Of a DNA stretch of 64,000 nucleotides, positions 59,105-64,000 are shown piece after piece. The stretch comes from UBA11872 sp965198285. GTDB taxonomy: Bacteria; Chloroflexota; UBA11872. The stretch is taken from the NCBI GenBank assembly GCA_965198285.1, contig OZ240251.1:1674001-1738000 (forward strand), written 5' to 3'. The notes under the pieces were generated by a model, which ran no database searches, was not told the DNA's origin, and saw nothing but the letters and a program-made list of their open reading frames with translations. Numbering within the stretch: position 1 is the stretch's first letter; the number at the start of each line of letters is the position of its first letter. Position numbers and translations under genes: made by a program.

Positions 59105-61846
59105 TTAGAGGTTGGTGGTTGGCAGGTTGATGCGGGAGATGGGGGCGCAGGATTTGGACGCGGTGTACTGGATGAGGCGGACGAGTAGGGCGCGGGCCAA
59201 GGGGTCGGCGCGGCCGGCCTGACTGAGGCCGAGGGTGGTTACGACGACTTTGCCCTTGCCGTAGTTGGCCTGGGCGGTGATGGCGGCTTCGTTGCCGAGC
59301 CAGCCGCGGAAGGTGCCCATAAGGACGTCGCGCGGGTCGAGACCGTCGAGGGCGGGAATGACTCGGGGCGCGGCGCTGGGGACGAACGGGGTGCTCATGA
59401 GGGGTTCGGAAAGGAGCCCTTCGCGGAGTTCGGGCGCGATCCAGTCGAAACCGGTGGACCAGTGCGGCTTGTAGCGGCCCTCACGGGGGACGGAGGGAAG
59501 GAAGGGTGTGTCGGCGAGGTCGGCGATGACCAGGGCCGGCAGGCCGCCGGCGACCATGTCGAGGGCATCGGCGCCACGGCCGCCGGCAACTACGACGGCC
59601 TGGGTGCGGACGGGCTGGGTGAGGGTGGTGCAGCCGGCTTCGGCGAGGGCGTTGGCGAGGGTGGCGACGCGGTTCTGGTGGGACACGCCGGTGAGGTAGA
59701 TGCGCAGCTTGCCGTTGATGGTGGCGGCGTCGGTGGGGACGACGAGGATTTGCTCCTGTTGTTCGAGTAACAGGCCGGAACCCTGAATCGACAGGCCGAT
59801 ATCGAGGATGCGGGCGGCTTCGATCAGTGGGGCGGTGAATTCGAAGTCGTCAATGACGGTGGGTTCGACACCGGCGGGGATGGGGATGGTTTCGCGGCGG
59901 CGGGGTTCGCCGGAGACGCTCCAGACAATTTCGGCTTCGCCGGCGGGGCGGGGGCCGGAGACGATGGCCCGGACGGATACGGGGCTGCCGCCCCAGGCGG
60001 AACCGGGCAGGCCGTCGATCAAGGCGACGGTCTCGTCCGCGACCAGACGCATGGCCTGGACGACGGGTTTGGGGCGGGCCTCGAAGTCGGCCAGGCCGTT
60101 GACTTCCCAGCCCTGGTCCATGAGTTCGGTCAGGACGAAGCCGGAGAGGCCGGCGGTGCTGCGCAAGCGGGCGATCTGCCGGCGAAAGCCCTCGGCCTGA
60201 ACCTTGCGAGTTGCGGCGGTGAGGTCGTCGAGGGATTCGAAGGCCTGGCGGGCGACGGAGTTCTCGAAGCGGGCACCGAAGCCGGCCTGATCGAAGGCCA
60301 GGTCAGGGGTCCAGCTGCGTTGGGACAGGAGCCAGGGGTAGGAGGGCTTCCAGTCCTCGGGCAGGCCCCAGATGCCGAATTCGCTGAGGGCGACCGGGCG
60401 GTTGGCGGGGGCGTCGGCGTCGGCTCGTTCCCAGAGGTCGGGGGGACGCGAGGCGAGCCAGTCGACGAAGGCGCCGAACTGCCGCGCGCCATGGGGGTGG
60501 GCGGCGTACGTGTGCATGTCGGCCAGATCGGTGTCCAGATGCAGGGCGCCGAGCATGGCGGAGTTGTCGATGACGAGGCGGGTGGGATCGGATTCACGGG
60601 CGACGGCAACCCAGCGGCGCAGGCGCTGGCGATGGTCGGCCTTGGCGGCGATGTCGAGGCCCCAGCCTTCGTTGATTACGGAGCGGGCAATGAGCGAGGG
60701 GTGGTGGGCGTCGCGGACGGCGGAGTCGCGGAGCATGTGGACGATGTCATCGTCCAGCCAGTCGGGGAAGTCTTCGTTGGGCAGTTGTGGGCTGCCCCAA
60801 CTGGGGGGTTCGTACCAGACCAGCAGGCCCATGCGGTCGGCCAGGGCCAGGTAGCGGGGGTCGGGCAGCTTGACGTGGCAGCGGACGAGGTTGAGGCCGG
60901 CGTCTTGCGCCACGCGGAAGCGGCGGGCGAGGGCGTCGTCGCCCGGGTAGGCATAGCCGGTGACGGGGCTGTAGTCCTGGTCAAGCGCGCCGCGCAGGTA
61001 GAGGGATCGGCCGTTGAGGCGGAGTTCTTGCTCGTCGGATTCGATGCGTCGGAACCCGGTGGTGAAGCGGCGGGTGTGGGTAAGGCCGTCGGAATCGAGG
61101 GTGACGTCGATGTCGTAGAGGTTGGGCGCGCCGGGGGACCAGAGGTTGACCTCTGGCCGGTGGTGGAGGATTTCCAGACCGGTGCTGAGATCGCCGGTGG
61201 CTTCGGCCGTCCAGACGGGGGTGGGGCTGCCGGATTCACGGACGGTGAGGCTGGCGCGTCCGTGGGTGTTGGGGCTGCCGAGGACGGTGAGGCGTAGCGT
61301 TTGCAGGTCTTTGGCGAGGTCGGTGCGAAGGCCGGTGATGTGGGCGGGCGGGCGCTGGTGGAGCCAGACGGGCTGCCAGAGACCGGAGCACTCGCCGTAC
61401 CAGTGCTGTTTGCCGCGTGGGATCCAGGCGGCGCGGGTGGGGGGGCTGCCGGGCGGAGTGACGATGCCGGGGGCATCGACCGGCGTGTCCCAGACGCGCA
61501 CGGTGAGGGTGGCGGTCTGTCCGTGGGTTTCCGGAGGGAGAATTACCTGGAACGGCAGGTAGCCGCCGCGGCAGGAGGCGACGTGTTGGTGGTTGACCCA
61601 GACATCGGCGAGCCAGTCGGCGGCGCCGAAAACGATGACTACCTGGTGGCCGTCGGGAGGGTTGGGGATCTGGAGCTGGCGGCGGTACCAGTAGTAGGCC
61701 GGGCCGGTGGGCGGCTTCTCAAGGATGAGCTGGGGATAGACCGGCGGTTCGATTTGGGCGTCGAAGCGAACGTCGCGCAGGTTGGGCGAGTTGCTGACGC
61801 CGAGTTCCCAGGGGCCGTGGATGAGGGTGCGACCCGAGGCAGTCAC
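59105..61846 (-). CDS. Glycoside hydrolase family 2 enzyme
   Basis: A 913-residue protein with the family 2 order: sugar-binding jelly roll (YYWYRRQLQIPN, ADWLADVWVNHQHVA), an immunoglobulin-like domain, and a TIM barrel with NEGWGLD (acid/base Glu) and ALSEFGIWG (nucleophile Glu). ITGLRTDLAKDLQ and LYLRGALDQDYSP are typical of the beta-glucuronidase/galactosidase group. The C-terminal 250 residues form an additional glutamine-amidotransferase-like or carbohydrate-binding part. GTG 61846 has AAGG nine bases upstream; TTG 61879 is an alternative that would overlap the divergent LysM gene. No signal peptide is seen. Substrate unknown. Confidence 0.88.
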   Translation of the reverse strand: MTASGRTLIHGPWELGVSNSPNLRDVRFDAQIEPPVYPQLILEKPPTGPAYYWYRRQLQIPNPPDGHQVVIVFGAADWLADVWVNHQHVASCRGGYLPFQVILPPETHGQTATLTVRVWDTPVDAPGIVTPPGSPPTRAAWIPRGKQHWYGECSGLWQPVWLHQRPPAHITGLRTDLAKDLQTLRLTVLGSPNTHGRASLTVRESGSPTPVWTAEATGDLSTGLEILHHRPEVNLWSPGAPNLYDIDVTLDSDGLTHTRRFTTGFRRIESDEQELRLNGRSLYLRGALDQDYSPVTGYAYPGDDALARRFRVAQDAGLNLVRCHVKLPDPRYLALADRMGLLVWYEPPSWGSPQLPNEDFPDWLDDDIVHMLRDSAVRDAHHPSLIARSVINEGWGLDIAAKADHRQRLRRWVAVARESDPTRLVIDNSAMLGALHLDTDLADMHTYAAHPHGARQFGAFVDWLASRPPDLWERADADAPANRPVALSEFGIWGLPEDWKPSYPWLLSQRSWTPDLAFDQAGFGARFENSVARQAFESLDDLTAATRKVQAEGFRRQIARLRSTAGLSGFVLTELMDQGWEVNGLADFEARPKPVVQAMRLVADETVALIDGLPGSAWGGSPVSVRAIVSGPRPAGEAEIVWSVSGEPRRRETIPIPAGVEPTVIDDFEFTAPLIEAARILDIGLSIQGSGLLLEQQEQILVVPTDAATINGKLRIYLTGVSHQNRVATLANALAEAGCTTLTQPVRTQAVVVAGGRGADALDMVAGGLPALVIADLADTPFLPSVPREGRYKPHWSTGFDWIAPELREGLLSEPLMSTPFVPSAAPRVIPALDGLDPRDVLMGTFRGWLGNEAAITAQANYGKGKVVVTTLGLSQAGRADPLARALLVRLIQYTASKSCAPISRINLPTTNL

Positions 61847-61867
61847 CGTCTGATACCTTGAGTCGCG

Positions 61868-62368
61868 GTGGCCGACCAATACTCACAGGCCGGGGACGGG
61901 CCCGGTTCCCAGCCGCCAGGCGACTCCTTGGAGCGCCCCGCCGACGGCACGTATGTAGGTCTGGCGGTTGCCGCGCTCCTGATTGCGAGCGTCCTGTTCA
62001 TTTTGCTCGTGGACCGCAGCCTGCGGCGTCCGCCCGAGATGCCCGAGGTGCTACGTCCAACGGCGAGCGCAGCTTCGGCGACCCCCGGGGCGCAGGCGCC
62101 AGCGGTGATTCCGGTGACGCCGGAACCGATCGTGATCGACCTGAGAGTTCCCGAAGGGCCGTTCGAGCGACCGCCCACGCCCACGGTGGTTCCGGTGCAT
62201 ACGGAGGCACCGGCGCGGTATTTCCTGGTCACGGTGCAGAGCGGGGACACGCTGGCGGCGATTGCCAGCCGCTACGGGTACGGCTTTGAAGAGATAGCCG
62301 AACTGAACGGCATCGATGAGCCGTATCTGATCCAGGTGGGCGACGAGTTGCTGTTTCCAAATCGCTAG
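61868..62368 (+). CDS. Membrane-anchored LysM protein
   Basis: A 166-residue protein: an acidic cytoplasmic start, one transmembrane helix (YVGLAVAALLIASVLFILLV, about 29-48), a Pro/Thr/Ala-rich linker of about 70 residues and a C-terminal LysM domain (VQSGDTLAAIASRYGYGFEE to LLFPN). LysM binds peptidoglycan or related GlcNAc polymers, so it is probably a cell-envelope protein. The GTG start lies 21 bases from the start of the divergent glycosidase gene. Confidence 0.88.
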   Translation: MADQYSQAGDGPGSQPPGDSLERPADGTYVGLAVAALLIASVLFILLVDRSLRRPPEMPEVLRPTASAASATPGAQAPAVIPVTPEPIVIDLRVPEGPFERPPTPTVVPVHTEAPARYFLVTVQSGDTLAAIASRYGYGFEEIAELNGIDEPYLIQVGDELLFPNR

Positions 62369-62390
62369 GCGGGTGGGGCGTTCGCCGGGG

Positions 62391-63302
62391 TCAGGCCTCG
62401 GCGCTGCGCTGGCTGGAGTCAGTCTGGTCTGAACCTTCCGGATCTTCCTGATCCGCCGGCTTGGCGTCAGACGGCTGGTCATCCTCAGCGGCGGGTTCGG
62501 GAGCGGGTTCCGGCGACGGTTCGTCAGGCTCGGTGGCGGACGTAGCCGGAGCTTCGGGTTCCGTCGCTTCCGTCGGCTGGTCGCCGGCCGCGGCGTCGCT
62601 GGATTCGGGCTCCGCCGGCTCGTCGGCGTCTTCGGGCTGGTCGGCGTCCGCGTCCTCGGCTGAGGCTTCAGGGGTGGGGGCGAGGCCGGGGTCGAGGGCG
62701 ATGAAGCGGACGGGCCAGGCGGTGACGTCGGCGGCGGGCGCGGGCAGGGCCATGAAGGCCATGCGCTCGGTGCTGAGCTGTTCAGTATTCACGAGGCCGC
62801 GCACGACGGGCACGTCGGTTTCGAGCAAGGTGCCGAGGATTACGCGCTCGTCGTCGGTTTCCTGTTCGCGTCCGACACATACGCCGTCCGCCAGCGCGAC
62901 GAGCTTGGCTCCACGCACAAACAGCCACTGAGCGGCCTGGGCCGTAAAGCACGGAGTGACGTGGTCACCGCGGGCGGCGATTACGACGATGTCGCGGCTG
63001 CGCAGGTTGCGGTCAAAGGCGTTTTCCAGGCGGTCGGAATCGATGTCTGGCGCGTCGACCGTGACTTCGATGTGGGCGACCAGGCCTTCGCCGAAGAACG
63101 TCTCAGGGGCCAGATCGACCAGGTCGGACCCCCAGCGGGCGTAGCGGCGCGGGGCCAAAACGTGGGTTCCGACGTCGGCATCCATTTCGATCCGGTGCAC
63201 CAGCGTCCGCGGCTGGCCCGCGCGCTCAAACTCGTGCGCGGTGAAGCCATTGGCGGCGCCATGCCGGAGGACCTTGGTGCAATCAATGACGCGGCGTGAC
63301 AT
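62391..63302 (-). CDS. Cyclase/kynurenine-formamidase-like protein with long acidic tail
   Basis: A 303-residue protein. The first 200 residues follow the metal-dependent cyclase (KynB-like) pattern: DADVGTHVLAPRRY (43-56 region) stands where the family has H-x-G-T-H-x-D-x-P-x-H, so only H47 of the metal ligands is kept, and the later FFGEGLVAHIEVTV and RDIVVIAARG segments fit. From about residue 208 to the end there is a tail of Asp, Glu, Ala, Pro, Ser and Thr only, with repeated EP/DAD/PE units. The motif loss argues against normal amidohydrolase activity. Neighbours (LysM protein, beta-CASP nuclease) give no clear hint. Confidence 0.6.
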   Translation of the reverse strand: MSRRVIDCTKVLRHGAANGFTAHEFERAGQPRTLVHRIEMDADVGTHVLAPRRYARWGSDLVDLAPETFFGEGLVAHIEVTVDAPDIDSDRLENAFDRNLRSRDIVVIAARGDHVTPCFTAQAAQWLFVRGAKLVALADGVCVGREQETDDERVILGTLLETDVPVVRGLVNTEQLSTERMAFMALPAPAADVTAWPVRFIALDPGLAPTPEASAEDADADQPEDADEPAEPESSDAAAGDQPTEATEPEAPATSATEPDEPSPEPAPEPAAEDDQPSDAKPADQEDPEGSDQTDSSQRSAEA

Positions 63303-63379
63303 CAGCCTCGGGATGGGATGGGTGGCGGTTTGGTCGATGGTGGGGCGCGGGGGCGTGCCCCGTCAATAGCTGATTGGCC

Positions 63380-64000
63380 TCAGCCAATGGTCAGCGGCTC
63401 GCCCCAGCGCGATTCGCGGACCCGGATGGACGAATTTCGGAAGGCTTGCCGGTAGAAGTCCAGGCCTTGGGTCTGAAGGTGAACGGGGATCAGTACGCGC
63501 GGGTTCACGATCTCGACGAAGCGCCGCAGGTCGGGGCCGCTGGCGTGGCCGGAGGCGTGGAAACCGGCCGCCTCGGCCTCGGATTCCGACGCGCCGCCGA
63601 CGAACTCCAGACCTAGCAGGCTTGTCCAACTCCGGAGGCGACGCATGTCGAGTTGGGACTCTTCGTCATACGGCTCGCTGGAGGAGTAAATCCAGGCGCC
63701 GGACGACATTTCGCCGAGGTCGAGCAGGCGGGTGACGTCGAAAAAGCTGAGGCAGAGGACGTAGGCCCCGGGGTTCGCACGGATGTCGGGCGGAGATACG
63801 AGCGCGTTAGCGAACTCGGCGGTCACTTCGTCCTGCCAGGCGGTGGAGGTGGCTCGCCGGTCGTCGTAGATCAGCAAGCCGTCCTGGGCCGACGGCAGGG
63901 GTGTTGCCAGATCGACGGTGTGCATGGCTTTGAGAAGGAGTGCGTCTTTCATGAGGACGACGAGCTGGCGGTTGGCGTGGCGGGCGGCCGCCAGGAATGT
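63380..64000 (-). CDS. Beta-CASP metallo-beta-lactamase nuclease (RNase J-like), 5' end outside the window
   Basis: The frame is open to the right edge of the window (first codons TFLAAARHANRQLVVL). The visible 206 residues are the beta-CASP and C-terminal parts: LVVLMKDALLLKAM, GAWIYSSSEPY and FHASGHASGPDLRRFVEIVN with HLQTQG, where GHASGPDL and P-V-H are the RNase J motifs C and downstream. The protein is probably an RNA exo/endonuclease, or a related ribonuclease-J-like hydrolase; the metallo-beta-lactamase motifs lie beyond the edge. The stop is 78 bases from the cyclase-like gene. Confidence 0.8.
   Translation of the reverse strand, partial: TFLAAARHANRQLVVLMKDALLLKAMHTVDLATPLPSAQDGLLIYDDRRATSTAWQDEVTAEFANALVSPPDIRANPGAYVLCLSFFDVTRLLDLGEMSSGAWIYSSSEPYDEESQLDMRRLRSWTSLLGLEFVGGASESEAEAAGFHASGHASGPDLRRFVEIVNPRVLIPVHLQTQGLDFYRQAFRNSSIRVRESRWGEPLTIG

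Overview
The window is GC-rich bacterial chromosomal DNA with compact minus-strand operons. Gene content points to a Chloroflexota-type bacterium of the Dehalococcoidia/SAR202 kind: a Rex-controlled complex I operon, hydantoinase-A paralogs, several mandelate racemase/enolase-superfamily genes, a sulfatase, a family 2 glycosidase, a LysM membrane protein and a beta-CASP nuclease. This is inferred from gene families only; no rRNA or ribosomal protein is present, so the placement is moderate-confidence.

Layout. 1-2297: the end of a propeller/leucine-rich-repeat protein and a PLP aminotransferase. 2572-11198: a defence block read mostly leftward, with hsdM (carrying its own HTH), hsdS, a small zinc-finger/HEPN-like gene coupled to hsdS, a Schlafen-type remnant, a toxin gene broken by one amber codon with its intact partner, a rightward Phd/VapC pair, hsdR and a small HELLH metallopeptidase coupled to hsdR. 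11413-16132: fatty-acid synthesis (fabH leftward; fabF, biotin carrier, bioY and acpP rightward). 16382-28403: complex I genes nuoA-C-D-G-H-I-J-K-L-M-N, lacking nuoB, nuoE and nuoF, preceded by rex and by an exact-consensus Rex operator. 29338-33383: hydantoinase-A-like protein and a two-gene ABC exporter. 33399-38515: greA-lysS-serS-cysteine-synthase-like-TIM-barrel operon, in which lysS has no usable ATG/GTG/TTG at its expected N terminus and probably starts at CTG. 38610-40607: a second hydantoinase-A-like protein.

40608-53100 is an accessory region. It starts with 1.8 kb of dispersed hairpin repeats, a tandem 21-bp array and an orphan palindrome, then a degenerate tRNA-Ala-like sequence followed by a lower-GC 1531-codon gene that fuses an HSP90/sacsin-type ATPase to an SF2 helicase. 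After it come a GNAT pseudogene, a DUF433 antitoxin with a truncated toxin cut off beside an IS110-family element, an AbrB/PIN toxin-antitoxin pair, DUF4160/DUF2442 and DUF2283 genes and a single-domain aspartic protease. 53187-64000 returns to housekeeping and catabolic genes: guaB behind a leader with an intrinsic terminator, a sulfatase, an enolase-superfamily gene flanked by two decayed paralogs, tRNA-His, a family 2 glycosidase, a LysM protein, a cyclase-family protein with a long acidic tail, and the end of a beta-CASP nuclease cut by the window edge.

The strongest candidates for new biology are the HEPN-like gene sitting where anticodon nuclease PrrC sits in its type I restriction locus, and the single-polypeptide ATPase-helicase next to the tRNA-like site.
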